NCBI RefSeq assembly: GCF_015207735.1
Contig: NZ_JADEWG010000005.1
Span: 1-64,000 of the forward strand
Length of the DNA: 64,000 nucleotides
Reading direction: 5' to 3'
Origin: [Phormidium] sp. LEGE 05292
GTDB lineage: Bacteria; Cyanobacteriota; Cyanobacteriia; Cyanobacteriales; Aerosakkonemataceae
Every line of letters starts with the position of its first letter. The first letter of the stretch is position 1. Shown here piece by piece: positions 43,582 through 51,365 of this stretch. Position numbers and translations under genes: made by a program. The notes under the pieces were generated by a model. The model did no database searches, had not been told where the DNA came from, and saw nothing but the letters and a program-made list of their open reading frames with translations.

Positions 43582-44646
43582 ATGCCCCATTTATTTGAGC
43601 CATTTCATCAACGTGGCGTTACTTCTCGGAATCGCATTGCAGTTTCTCCCATGTGTCAATATTCCAGCCAAGATGGATTTGCCAATGACTGGCATTTGGT
43701 TCACCTCGTCAGCCGAGCCGTAGGAGGGGCGGGGTTTTTGATTACTGAGGCGGCAGCAGTAGAGCCGGAAGGAAGAATCACACCGCAAGATTTGGGAATC
43801 TGGCAAGATGCACATATCGAAAAGTTGGCACGAATTGTCGAGTTAATTCATGGTAACGGTGCGATCGTGGGAACTCAACTGGCTCACGCAGGTCGCAAAG
43901 CCAGCACCTCTCCACCCTGGGAAGGCGGAAATGTGATTCCCGAATCCCAAGGAGGATGGGCGGTAGTTGCGCCCAGTGCCATTCCCTTTAAGCCCGATCG
44001 CCCCGATCCGATCGCACTGAGCACCGAAGCCATCCAAAAGCTAACTCAATCCTTCGTAGCTGCGGCTAAACGCTCCCTAACAGCCGGATTCGACTTAGTT
44101 GAGATTCATGCTGCTCATGGCTACTTGCTCCATGAATTTCTCTCTCCCTTGAGCAATCATCGAACCGATGAGTACGGTGGAAGTTTTGAGAATCGGATTC
44201 GGTTTTTGTGTGAAGTTGTGCAAGCGGTGCGAGATGTTCTGCCCGATCGAACTCCGCTTTGGGTGCGGATCTCTGCTACCGATTGGGTGCCTAATGGTTG
44301 GGATATCGAACAAAGTGTGGAACTGTGCAGTAAATTAAGCTCTTTAGGCGTGGATCTAATCGATTGTTCATCGGGTGCCATTGTGCCAGGTGAACAAATT
44401 CCAACAGGTGCAGGCTATCAAACTCCTTTTGCCGATCGCATCCGTCGAGAAGCAAACATCGCTACAGGAGCAGTTGGCTTGATTACCTCACCCGCACAAG
44501 CAGACCATATCATCCGTACAGGTCAAGCAGATATAGTGTTACTGGCTAGAGAAATGTTGCGCGATCCTTACTGGGCAATGCGGGCGGCAAAACAGTTACA
44601 TCAATCAGTCCCATCTCCCGTTCAATATCGTCGCGCTTGGAGTTAA
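43582..44646 (+). CDS. Old yellow enzyme, YqjM-like (NADH:flavin oxidoreductase)
   Basis: The 354-residue FMN barrel protein has S-P-M-C-Q-Y with Cys25 and Tyr27, the class-III OYE redox pair. It also has T-Q-L-A-H-A-G-R-K, E-I-H-A-A-H-G-Y-L-L-H-E-F-L-S-P and N-R-T/H-R-T-D-E-Y-G-G-S-F-E-N-R. It should reduce activated alkenes with NADPH. It is a single gene after the ctaB terminator. The physiological substrate is unknown. Confidence 0.93.
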   Translation: MPHLFEPFHQRGVTSRNRIAVSPMCQYSSQDGFANDWHLVHLVSRAVGGAGFLITEAAAVEPEGRITPQDLGIWQDAHIEKLARIVELIHGNGAIVGTQLAHAGRKASTSPPWEGGNVIPESQGGWAVVAPSAIPFKPDRPDPIALSTEAIQKLTQSFVAAAKRSLTAGFDLVEIHAAHGYLLHEFLSPLSNHRTDEYGGSFENRIRFLCEVVQAVRDVLPDRTPLWVRISATDWVPNGWDIEQSVELCSKLSSLGVDLIDCSSGAIVPGEQIPTGAGYQTPFADRIRREANIATGAVGLITSPAQADHIIRTGQADIVLLAREMLRDPYWAMRAAKQLHQSVPSPVQYRRAWS

Positions 44647-44661
44647 TTTACAAATTCGTTT

Positions 44662-44733
44662 ATCATCTGCGACTAAAAATACAATTTCAGCGATAGTTAT
44701 GATGATTCGATCGATCGCCATTTAGTAATAACT
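44662..44733 (-). pseudogene. Decayed 5' end of a HicB-like gene
   Basis: The minus strand reads A-E-I-V-F-L-V-A-D-D, against T-E-I-V-F-L-V-E-D-D at the start of the intact HicB-like gene (45916-46125). The start ATG is lost. The DNA just upstream (GATCG-C-ATTT-TAATAAC type) also matches the intact copy's leader. Confidence 0.55.
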
Positions 44734-44903
44734 AACTTGGGCAAAACAGCCAAGAATAATTACAAAATGTTCATTAAATCTATCCACCAAAAGAGGGAAT
44801 TTAAGTAATAACTTACGACAAAAGAATCTCCATCTAGAGAACGGTTTACTCCTGAATTAGATCAAGTAGAAATAAGATATTAAATCTCATGGAGTTGTAT
44901 TCT

Positions 44904-45317
44904 ATGAAACTAAATTATTTTACAAAAGTAGCACGGAGAATGGCTACAGTTCTGTTTTGTGTGTGTGCGATCGCCTTCACTTGGCAAGGTGCATTCCTCA
45001 CCAACAGCGCCGCCATCGCTGCACCTGTAACAAGCTTAATTGCAGTAGCAGATAATCCCAGTGAATTTGCTGAAGCACATAAGGATTTTGTCAGAGATGC
45101 AGCTGACAAAGTGAAGAAAACCGCAAATGAAAATGCGAAAAAAGTTGATGAATCAACAGACAGCGGTAGTTTCATTGAGCGGAAAGCAAAGAGAGATCGC
45201 GATCGCATCGAACAAACAGCTGATGAACACGCAGCAAAAACTCAAGAAGCGATCGACAAATCAACCAATGTTTTTGAGCGCACTGTTGAAGGCATCAAAG
45301 ACGCTTTTAGCAACTAG
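44904..45317 (+). CDS. Exported charged helical protein
   Basis: The product from M-K-L-N-Y-F (44904) has 137 residues. GGAG lies nine bases upstream, which favours this start over the ATG at 44889. A signal peptide (about 1-40, ending S-A-A-I-A-A-P) is followed by a lysine/glutamate-rich amphipathic helical region (about 50-137) with D-K-V-K-K-T-A-N-E-N-A. The layout recalls CsbD- or LEA-like stress proteins. No firm family. Its stop overlaps that of the truncated hicA on the other strand. Confidence 0.7.
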   Translation: MKLNYFTKVARRMATVLFCVCAIAFTWQGAFLTNSAAIAAPVTSLIAVADNPSEFAEAHKDFVRDAADKVKKTANENAKKVDESTDSGSFIERKAKRDRDRIEQTADEHAAKTQEAIDKSTNVFERTVEGIKDAFSN

Positions 45318-45445
45318 AAGCTAAATACTATTCGTAGGGTGCGAAGCGTGACAACGTAACGCACCATTTCAGCATATTTATTTAAATCCCGATAAAGTAG
45401 ATGTTCAACTTCCTTAGCAGTGAGACGACGGATGCGACTACTCAT
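45314..45445 (-). pseudogene. Truncated hicA-like toxin gene
   Basis: The minus strand encodes M-S-S-R-I-R-R-L-T-A-K-E-V-E-H-L-L and then an unrelated tail to a 43-residue total. The start is a typical N-terminus of HicA proteins, but the G-S-H core is missing. A palindromic GGTGCG/AACGCACC repeat (45339-45364) sits where homology is lost. Its ATG overlaps the stop of the hicB copy by one base. Confidence 0.65.
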
Positions 45446-45645
45446 TAAACATTAACCTCTGCAACGATCGCCTCTGCTGGTAAGTCGATCGCATCAGGTT
45501 GTAAATAAAGTTCAATAGCTTCACGAATATTTTCTAAAGCTTCCTGTTGAGTCTCGCCTGCGGAAGTACAACCAGGTAATTCTGGACACCAAACCGCATA
45601 ATCTCTCGTTTCTGGATCTGGTTCAATGATGACGCGCCATTTCAT
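45445..45645 (-). CDS. hicB: HicB-type antitoxin, copy A
   Basis: The 66-residue product has the HicB partial RNase-H fold, P-D-P-E-T-R-D-Y-A-V-W-C-P-E-L-P-G-C-T-S-A-G and Q-Q-E-A-L-E-N-I-R-E-A-I-E-L-Y-L. Its normal coupled partner downstream is now a truncated hicA. It is almost identical to the copy at 46152-46346. It could still bind other HicA toxins or act as an orphan antitoxin. Confidence 0.85.
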   Translation of the reverse strand: MKWRVIIEPDPETRDYAVWCPELPGCTSAGETQQEALENIREAIELYLQPDAIDLPAEAIVAEVNV

Positions 45646-45676
45646 TAGTTTGGTTCCTTAAGATGATTGGTAGCTT

Positions 45677-45919
45677 TTAGGAAAATAGCTGCGCTAGTAA
45701 CTCTTCACGAGTTATACCAGCATGAGTTGCAATATCTCGCAGTATAGCTTTAAGCGTACCTACTTTAATAGGATCGTGTGCCGGAACTGTAACATGATGT
45801 TCACCATTTTGTTGAGTAGTTAAACGAATGTGACTACCCGTTTGATGGCTAACTTCATAACCTAAACGAGCAAGAACTTTAACTAACTCTTCACCAGACA
45901 AGTCTCGTGGAAGTTTCAC
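45677..45919 (-). CDS. hicA: HicA-type mRNA interferase toxin
   Basis: The 80-residue product has the HicA double-stranded-RNA-binding fold with K-V-L-A-R-L-G-Y-E-V, the catalytic-histidine region Q-T-G-S-H-I-R-L-T and V-P-A-H-D-P-I-K-V-G-T-L-K-A-I-L-R-D. The key G-S-H is intact, so the toxin is probably active. It overlaps the upstream antitoxin-like gene by 4 bp. Confidence 0.88.
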   Translation of the reverse strand: MKLPRDLSGEELVKVLARLGYEVSHQTGSHIRLTTQQNGEHHVTVPAHDPIKVGTLKAILRDIATHAGITREELLAQLFS

Positions 45920-46125
45920 GAAGCAAATACCTCATCACGGACTATATGTAAACGAATGACTTTAGGGCGATTTTTTTCATCAGTAAAATGACAGCGAACA
46001 GCATCACGAACCATTTCTCGTAAAGTTTCTAAATTATCAGCTTGAGTGAAAATTGATTCGCCTAAAGCTTGAGCATTGTACCCGCCGTCTGGATCATCTT
46101 CTACTAAAAATACAATTTCAGTCAT
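45916..46125 (-). CDS. HicB-like antitoxin partner of hicA
   Basis: The 69-residue product (I-V-F-L-V-E-D-D-P-D-G-G-Y-N-A-Q-A-L-G then L-R-E-M-V-R-D-A-V-R-C-H-F) has the HicB-like partial fold. Its stop overlaps the hicA start in ATGA fashion. Order antitoxin then toxin and the coupling make it the cognate antitoxin. It lacks a DNA-binding C-terminal domain, so regulation is unclear. Confidence 0.8.
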   Translation of the reverse strand: MTEIVFLVEDDPDGGYNAQALGESIFTQADNLETLREMVRDAVRCHFTDEKNRPKVIRLHIVRDEVFAS

Positions 46126-46151
46126 AGTGGGATTATTTGAGCGATCGCAAT

Positions 46152-46346
46152 TTAATAATAACGGAAAATGCCATTAACCTCTGCAACGATCGCATCAGGT
46201 TGTAAATAAAGTTCAATAGCTTCACGAATATTTTCTAAAGCTTCTTGTTGACTTTCTCCTGCGGAAGTACAACCAGGTAATTCTGGACACCAAACCGCAT
46301 AATCTCCCGTTTCTGGATCTGGTTCAATGATGACGCGCCATTTCAT
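46152..46346 (-). CDS. hicB: HicB-type antitoxin, copy B
   Basis: The 64-residue product is nearly identical to copy A through P-D-A-I. It lacks the seven residues D-L-P-A-E-A-I found there and ends V-N-G-I-F-R-Y-Y. At DNA level the missing 21 bp lie between two CGATCGC copies in copy A. No hicA directly follows it; the next gene is the HicB-like 45916-46125. It may be a spare or interfering antitoxin. Confidence 0.82.
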   Translation of the reverse strand: MKWRVIIEPDPETGDYAVWCPELPGCTSAGESQQEALENIREAIELYLQPDAIVAEVNGIFRYY

Positions 46347-46404
46347 TATTTTAGTTCCTGTTGCGAGTATTATTAAATTCTAATAGCTTAGAACTTCTAA
46401 TAGC

Positions 46405-47604
46405 TTAAAACTCCTCTAGTTCTTGTTCAAGCTTGCTTGAATATTCAAATTCTTGATGTCTACTTGAATCATAAACTGTGCCATCAGGCATAGTTGCTCC
46501 CCTCAGATTAGTTCTGTTTAGAATAGCACCGCTTAAGTTAGTATCACTCAAGTCGGCATAATTTAAATCAGCACCACTTAAGTCGGCACCGCTTAAGTCA
46601 GCACCACATAGAATTGCTCGTGAAGCAGTATCTTTTTGATAGGTTCTCCCCAGGTCAGTATTTCTCATATCAGCACCACGTAGGGAGGCATTCTTAAGAT
46701 TTATAACTCTTAGGTTAGCGTTACTTATTTTCGCATCGCTGAGATCAGCATTACTTAAATTTGCACCAGTTAAGTCGGTATCGCTTAAGTTAGCACCAAT
46801 CAAACAACTCGCTTCTAAATTAATTCTTCTGAGATCAGCACTACTCAGATTTGCTTCACTTAGGTCTGTACATCTTAGATCTGCCTCTCTCAATTCAGCA
46901 CCAGTTAGGTCTGCGTTTCTTAAATTTGCTCTAACCAATTTGGCATTATTTAACTTTGTGCGTCTCAAAATTGCTTGATTTAAATTTGCCCAATTCAACT
47001 CTGCATTTTCCAAACAAGCATCACTAATATCAATCGCAGTTAGTTCACCATATATCAGCTTTGCATAAGCTAAATTAGCAAAAGTAAGCTTTGTACCTCT
47101 GAGATTAACTGCATACAATATTGCCTCTTCTAAACATGAGCGTGTCAGGTCTGCTTCATCTAAATTTGCTTCGCTCAGGTTTGCCTTAATTAAAATAGCT
47201 CCTTCCAAGGTAGCTCTTGTTAGATGTACCCTTGTTAAATTAGCCTCTTTTAAGATAGTAGATTTTAGGTTAGACCTTGTTAGATCAGCTTTTGCTAAGT
47301 CAAAGTTGCTCAAATCAACTGCACCAAGATTTACTCCTGAAAAATCTCTCTTGCCGCTTAGATATTGCTTTTGAAATTCTTCTGCTGTCAATCGTTCCGA
47401 AGTCTCTATAAAAAACAGATCTGCGATATCACAGCGAAAGTGATTACACAAGACAGCAGCCGTGTTACAGTCAATCCGGTCAAATTCCTCCTTATAAAGT
47501 CTGCTTATCGCATTGATGCTTAGATTAGTCTCTTTAGCAAGCTGTGATTGGGACAGACCGTGTTTTTCTATTAACTCTTTGAGCCTACAGCGAATCTTTT
47601 TCAT
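46405..47604 (-). CDS. XRE helix-turn-helix fused to pentapeptide repeats
   Basis: The 399-residue product has an XRE-type HTH (about 1-65: L-S-Q-S-Q-L-A-K-E-T-N-L-S-I-N-A-I-S-R-L, N-H-F-R-C-D-I-A-D-L). A short linker leads to about 50 or more A-(D/N)-L-X-X pentapeptides (about 85-375). The end, R-G-A-T-M-P-D-G-T-V-Y-D, matches the family tail. It likely binds DNA with the HTH and carries a beta-helix. A perfect palindrome lies 33 bp upstream, suggesting autoregulation. Function unknown; not a plain Qnr-like protein. Confidence 0.9.
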   Translation of the reverse strand: MKKIRCRLKELIEKHGLSQSQLAKETNLSINAISRLYKEEFDRIDCNTAAVLCNHFRCDIADLFFIETSERLTAEEFQKQYLSGKRDFSGVNLGAVDLSNFDLAKADLTRSNLKSTILKEANLTRVHLTRATLEGAILIKANLSEANLDEADLTRSCLEEAILYAVNLRGTKLTFANLAYAKLIYGELTAIDISDACLENAELNWANLNQAILRRTKLNNAKLVRANLRNADLTGAELREADLRCTDLSEANLSSADLRRINLEASCLIGANLSDTDLTGANLSNADLSDAKISNANLRVINLKNASLRGADMRNTDLGRTYQKDTASRAILCGADLSGADLSGADLNYADLSDTNLSGAILNRTNLRGATMPDGTVYDSSRHQEFEYSSKLEQELEEF

Positions 47605-47636
47605 CTTTGTCTCTATTACTGATGTCAGTCTACTAT

Positions 47637-47669
47637 CTACACTAGCGAATATAGCATTCGCTAGTGTAG
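47637..47669. promoter_or_regulatory. Palindromic operator in the XRE-pentapeptide promoter region
   Basis: CTACACTAGCGAAT (47637-47650), ATAGC spacer, ATTCGCTAGTGTAG (47656-47669): a perfect 14-bp-arm palindrome. Further half-sites GCGCTAGTAAAT (47673-47684) and CTCTAGTG (47693-47700) follow. It is inside the shared divergent intergenic region and is the likely binding site of the XRE protein. A TTGACA at 47701-47706 could be the -35 of the divergent gene. Confidence 0.75.
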
Positions 47670-47818
47670 TATGCGCTAGTAAATTAAAATTACTCTAGTG
47701 TTGACAAAAGCAATGTTAATCAACTAAGCTCAATTATGTTGGTAGGCTAAACAGCCAAAAAAAATGCCCCCAAGCGTAATAGCTGGTAGGCAAACTTGTT
47801 TTTTTTACTTTTTTTATT

Positions 47819-48610
47819 ATGAACCATTTCTCATCCAAGTTCTCTAAAGCTGGGCTTCCCGTACCCGAACAGGTTTTAATCATAGATACGGAAACTACAG
47901 ACCTTGAACATAAGCAAGGACAAGTAGTAGAAATTGGAGCAATCCTTTATTCAGTGAAGCATCAAACTACTATTCAGCAATTTTCTACGGTTCTTCGAGC
48001 AAATAGTAATCCAACAGAACATTTCAACAGAATTAACCCAGAGGCATTAAGCGAAATAAAGGTTAAACAAGCTGCATGGGGAGTATCAATAGTTACTGCT
48101 ATGGCTGAACAAGGGGATTTTATTGTAGCCCACAATGCTAAATTTCATAAGAATTGGTTTGGCTCTTTTGAAAATGGAAGTAGCGCTTTACCTCTTCTAT
48201 TAAACTCTCAAGGTAAACCACTTTCATGGTTATGTACGGATGAAGATTTTTGCTGGCCTCGTCAAACCAAGTACGGTAGATCTTTAATAAGTTTAGCAAT
48301 AGCACATGATATAGCGGTTTTTGAACCCCATAGAGCATTGAGTCAATGCCAATTAATTGCAGATCTTTTTAATCGCATGGAAAACTTACAGGCTATGTTT
48401 GAAAAAGCCTTAAGACCTAAAGCACTTTTTCGCGCTCTTGTAGATTATAAAGACAGAGAGCAGGCAAAGTGTGTAGGCTTTAAATGGATACCCGATCGAA
48501 AGAGTTGGGAGCGAAAAATGGCTATTGAGGATGTTAAAGAACTTCCTTTTCCAGTAGAGCTAATAGCACTATGCAATGATTGGCCTATGCCACAGCAACA
48601 ATTAAAGTAG
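47819..48610 (+). CDS. DEDDh exonuclease-fold protein with lost catalytic acids
   Basis: The 263-residue product has the exonuclease fold with Exo I I-I-D-T-E-T-T (Asp23, Glu25), Exo II A-H-N-A-K-F-H and Exo III H-R-A-L-S-Q. The usual Exo II aspartate is His110, and the usual Exo III aspartate is Gln176; His171 remains. The C-terminal part, D-Y-K-D-R-E-Q-A-K-C-V-G-F-K-W-I-P-D-R-K-S-W (about 209-230), resembles a DUF5710-like domain. No Shine-Dalgarno sequence is visible; a T-rich leader precedes the ATG. It is divergent from the XRE-pentapeptide gene and may share its operator region. Confidence 0.8.
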   Translation: MNHFSSKFSKAGLPVPEQVLIIDTETTDLEHKQGQVVEIGAILYSVKHQTTIQQFSTVLRANSNPTEHFNRINPEALSEIKVKQAAWGVSIVTAMAEQGDFIVAHNAKFHKNWFGSFENGSSALPLLLNSQGKPLSWLCTDEDFCWPRQTKYGRSLISLAIAHDIAVFEPHRALSQCQLIADLFNRMENLQAMFEKALRPKALFRALVDYKDREQAKCVGFKWIPDRKSWERKMAIEDVKELPFPVELIALCNDWPMPQQQLK

Positions 48611-48780
48611 TTGTAGCACTAATTTTTTAATTCGGAAAAATGCGATTTCACCTTCGTCTATCTCATGAGCTAGCTAAAGGTGCGATCGCATTTGATTAAC
48701 GCACAGCTTCCTTAACTCACAACTCAACCCCGCTACAATAAAATGTAAAGATTGTTGCGAATTATTAAATTGGGACAACT

Positions 48781-49800
48781 ATGGCTCCCGCAGTGATTAT
48801 CCAAAATCTCCAAAAAAGCTACGGCAACACCAAAGCCGTGAAGGATGTATCCTTTCAAGTAGAACCGGGAGAAATCTTTGGTCTTTTGGGGCCAAACGGT
48901 GCAGGCAAAACTACTACAATTAGATGTCTGTGTACCTTGGCGATGCCAGATGCAGGCAAAATCGAGGTTTCCGGCATTTCGGTGATTAACAACCCCAAGC
49001 AGGCGCGTCAACGCATCGGCTACGTCGCCCAAGAAGTCGCCCTCGACAAAATTCTCACCGGAAGAGAACTGTTGCAACTGCAAGCCGCACTCTACCATTT
49101 ACCGGGTAAGTTTGGCAAAGAACGGATCGACGCAATGATCGATACTTTGGGTTTGCAGGAATACGCCGATCAAAAATCTGGCACTTATTCCGGTGGTATC
49201 CGCAAGCGGTTAGACTTGGCAGCAGGATTATTGCACAAACCGGATCTTTTGGTTTTGGACGAACCAACGGTAGGATTAGATATCGAAAGTAGAGTGGTAA
49301 TGTGGGATATCTTGCGTCAGTTGCGCGATGCGGGAACTACGGTGTTGCTCACTAGTCACTATCTGGAAGAGGTTGATGCTTTAGCCGATCGCGTCGCCAT
49401 CATCGATCAAGGTGTGGTCATCGCTTCCGGTACGCCTTCGCAGTTGAAGGATCGCGTGGGTGGCGATCGCGTTACTCTCCGCATCCGTGAGTTTTCCCCA
49501 ATGGAAGAAGCAGAAAAGGCTAAAGATATGTTGAAATCTCTGCCTTTTGTGCAAGAGGTGATTATTAATAACGCTCAAGGTAATTCTTTGAATTTGGTGG
49601 TAACTCCGCAAAATGATGCTTTAATTGTGATTCAGCAAGCTCTACAAGCGGCTGGTTTGCCTACTTTTGGAATTGCTCAATCTCGCCCTAGTTTGGATGA
49701 TGTTTATCTGGCGGCTACTGGTAAAACTTTGATGGATGCTGAGTTGGCGGCTGTTAGTAGTCGGGATTTGAAGGCTGAGAAAAAGCAAAGTATGAAATAA
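48781..49800 (+). CDS. DrrA-type ABC exporter ATP-binding protein
   Basis: The 339-residue product has Walker A G-P-N-G-A-G-K-T-T, signature Y-S-G-G-I-R-K-R, Walker B L-L-V-L-D-E-P-T and switch T-S-H-Y. A C-terminal regulatory tail (about 230-339) is typical of DrrA-like proteins. It pairs with the ABC-2 permease 53 bp downstream. The substrate (drug, lipid or polysaccharide precursor) cannot be told. Confidence 0.92.
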   Translation: MAPAVIIQNLQKSYGNTKAVKDVSFQVEPGEIFGLLGPNGAGKTTTIRCLCTLAMPDAGKIEVSGISVINNPKQARQRIGYVAQEVALDKILTGRELLQLQAALYHLPGKFGKERIDAMIDTLGLQEYADQKSGTYSGGIRKRLDLAAGLLHKPDLLVLDEPTVGLDIESRVVMWDILRQLRDAGTTVLLTSHYLEEVDALADRVAIIDQGVVIASGTPSQLKDRVGGDRVTLRIREFSPMEEAEKAKDMLKSLPFVQEVIINNAQGNSLNLVVTPQNDALIVIQQALQAAGLPTFGIAQSRPSLDDVYLAATGKTLMDAELAAVSSRDLKAEKKQSMK

Positions 49801-49853
49801 GATTTTTTTTTGAACCGCAAAGGACGCAAAGAACGCGAAGGAAAGAGAAGAAA

Positions 49854-50738
49854 ATGAGTAGTACTTTAAGTCCGAAGTCTAATGTTAGTTTTGAGTCAGA
49901 GAAGGTTTCTGAAGGGAGTTCTTCTGGGTTTTTGGGGGAGTTTGTTCAGGAAACTTTGGCTTTGACTCGTCGGTTGTTTATTCAGTTACAACGTCGCCCT
50001 TCTACTTTGATTGCTGGGGTGATTCAACCTCTGATTTGGTTGATTTTGTTTGGGGCTTTGTTTCAAAATGCTCCCAAGGGTTTGTTTGGGAATGATACTA
50101 ATTACGGTCAGTTTTTGGCAGCAGGTGTGATTGTTTTTACTGCGTTTAGTGGGGCGCTAAATGCAGGGTTGCCTGTGATGTTCGATCGCGAATTTGGGTT
50201 TTTGAACCGTTTGTTAGTTGCACCTTTGGCTAGTCGGTATTCGATCGTTTTTGCTTCGGCAATCTTTATCATTACTCTTAGTGCTGTTCAGACGATCGCC
50301 ATCATTGCTACTAGTGCTTTTTTAGGTGCAGGTTTACCTGATATCCTGGGTTTGAGTGTGATTGCTACAATCATTCTTTTGTTGGTTTTGGGTGTCACAG
50401 CTTTAAGTTTGGGTTTGGCTTTTGCTTTACCCGGACACATCGAATTAATAGCAGTGATTTTTGTAACTAACTTACCTTTGTTGTTTGCAAGTACGGCTTT
50501 GGCTCCCCTTTCTTTTATGCCAAAATGGTTGCAATTTATCTCCTCTCTCAATCCCTTAAGTTTTGCTATTGAACCCATTCGTTATCTCTATTTGCATAGC
50601 GATTGGAGTCTTGGTAGTGTAGTGATGCAAGCTCCTTGGGGTAATGTATCATTAGGTGGAACACTTCTAGTACTTTTATTGCTTGATGTGGCAGCATTTT
50701 TAAGCATTCAGCCTTTATTACGTCGGAGATTTGCTTAA
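49854..50738 (+). CDS. ABC-2 type exporter permease (DrrB-like)
   Basis: The 294-residue product has six helices after a soluble N-terminus (about 1-45), with L-T-R-R-L-F-I-Q-L-Q-R-R-P-S-T-L-I and P-L-I-W-L-I-L-F-G. Downstream are F-D-R-E-F-G-F-L-N-R-L-L-V-A-P and L-N-P-L-S-F-A-I-E-P-I-R-Y-L, matching ABC2 membrane family motifs. It forms the pore for the preceding ATPase. Its leader contains the GCAAAGGACGCAAAG-type repeat seen near other genes. Confidence 0.9.
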   Translation: MSSTLSPKSNVSFESEKVSEGSSSGFLGEFVQETLALTRRLFIQLQRRPSTLIAGVIQPLIWLILFGALFQNAPKGLFGNDTNYGQFLAAGVIVFTAFSGALNAGLPVMFDREFGFLNRLLVAPLASRYSIVFASAIFIITLSAVQTIAIIATSAFLGAGLPDILGLSVIATIILLLVLGVTALSLGLAFALPGHIELIAVIFVTNLPLLFASTALAPLSFMPKWLQFISSLNPLSFAIEPIRYLYLHSDWSLGSVVMQAPWGNVSLGGTLLVLLLLDVAAFLSIQPLLRRRFA

Positions 50739-50785
50739 ATTAATCTGTAAGATCATGTCCGCTTGATTACTTATGAAACAAGAGA

Positions 50786-50859
50786 AAACCCCACCCCCGC
50801 CAAAGCGATGCTTTGTCTCCCCTCCCCGTTTACGGGGAGGGGATTAAGGGGTGGGGTTT
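50786..50859. repeat. GC-rich palindromic dispersed repeat, copy 2
   Basis: AAACCCCACCCC at the left pairs with GGGGTGGGGTTT at the right, around CCCCTCCCCGTTTACGGGG (50819 on). It shares the core with 3040-3085. It may end transcription of the exporter pair. Confidence 0.7.
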
Positions 50860-50924
50860 GATTACTGTGGGAAACATAACTGATTATCTGAACTTCATGT
50901 TAATTAATGAGGAGGAAATTTTAA

Positions 50925-51296
50925 ATGTCATTTAAGTATCTCAGCAAAATAGCTTTCGGTTTATTAGCAGGAACTACTTTCTCTATATTGCTATTGCCAG
51001 AAGCAACTTTTGCTCAAAATTTGAATACCGATCCCAGTCAAGATTTTCAAAAAGATGGCGATCCCCTTACTGGTGGAACTGGTCAATCTTTCAGCGTTTT
51101 TGATTTAATCCATCGCTCTAATTTGGGGTTAAATCGATCGATGGAAGATGTGAACAACGAACAAAAGGAAAATCTAGATGATGCGGCTACTCAGTTCCGC
51201 GCTAGACAACGCCAACGTCTGCAAGTTCCCGATCAATTGATCGATCGCGTAAACCCCAAAACTCCTAGTGAAAACACCACAACACCAAATCAGTGA
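50925..51296 (+). CDS. Secreted small hypothetical protein
   Basis: The 123-residue product has a signal peptide ending A-T-F-A-Q (about residue 31). The mature part has D-P-S-Q-D-F-Q, a D-L-I-H-R-S-N-L-G helix and an R-A-R-Q-R-Q-R-L-basic segment. It looks like a conserved cyanobacterial family of unknown role. A GAGGAGG is well placed before the ATG, and a terminator follows. Confidence 0.72.
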   Translation: MSFKYLSKIAFGLLAGTTFSILLLPEATFAQNLNTDPSQDFQKDGDPLTGGTGQSFSVFDLIHRSNLGLNRSMEDVNNEQKENLDDAATQFRARQRQRLQVPDQLIDRVNPKTPSENTTTPNQ

Positions 51297-51305
51297 ACTA
51301 TACTC

Positions 51306-51338
51306 AGATCCCCAACTTCTCCAAGAAGTCGGGGATCT
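51306..51338. terminator. Terminator hairpin between convergent genes
   Basis: AGATCCCCAACTTCT (51306-51320) pairs with AGAAGTCGGGGATCT (51324-51338), one mismatch, three-base loop. It separates the secreted-protein gene and prxQ. The T tract is short on both sides. Confidence 0.65.
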
Positions 51339-51365
51339 CGCTGGGATATTTATCTACACCAAAAA

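Noticed and set aside
43372..43590. 72-residue minus-strand frame
   Set aside because: It overlaps the ctaB end, its terminator and the oxidoreductase start. The amino-acid pattern looks somewhat protein-like, so it remains a weak possibility.
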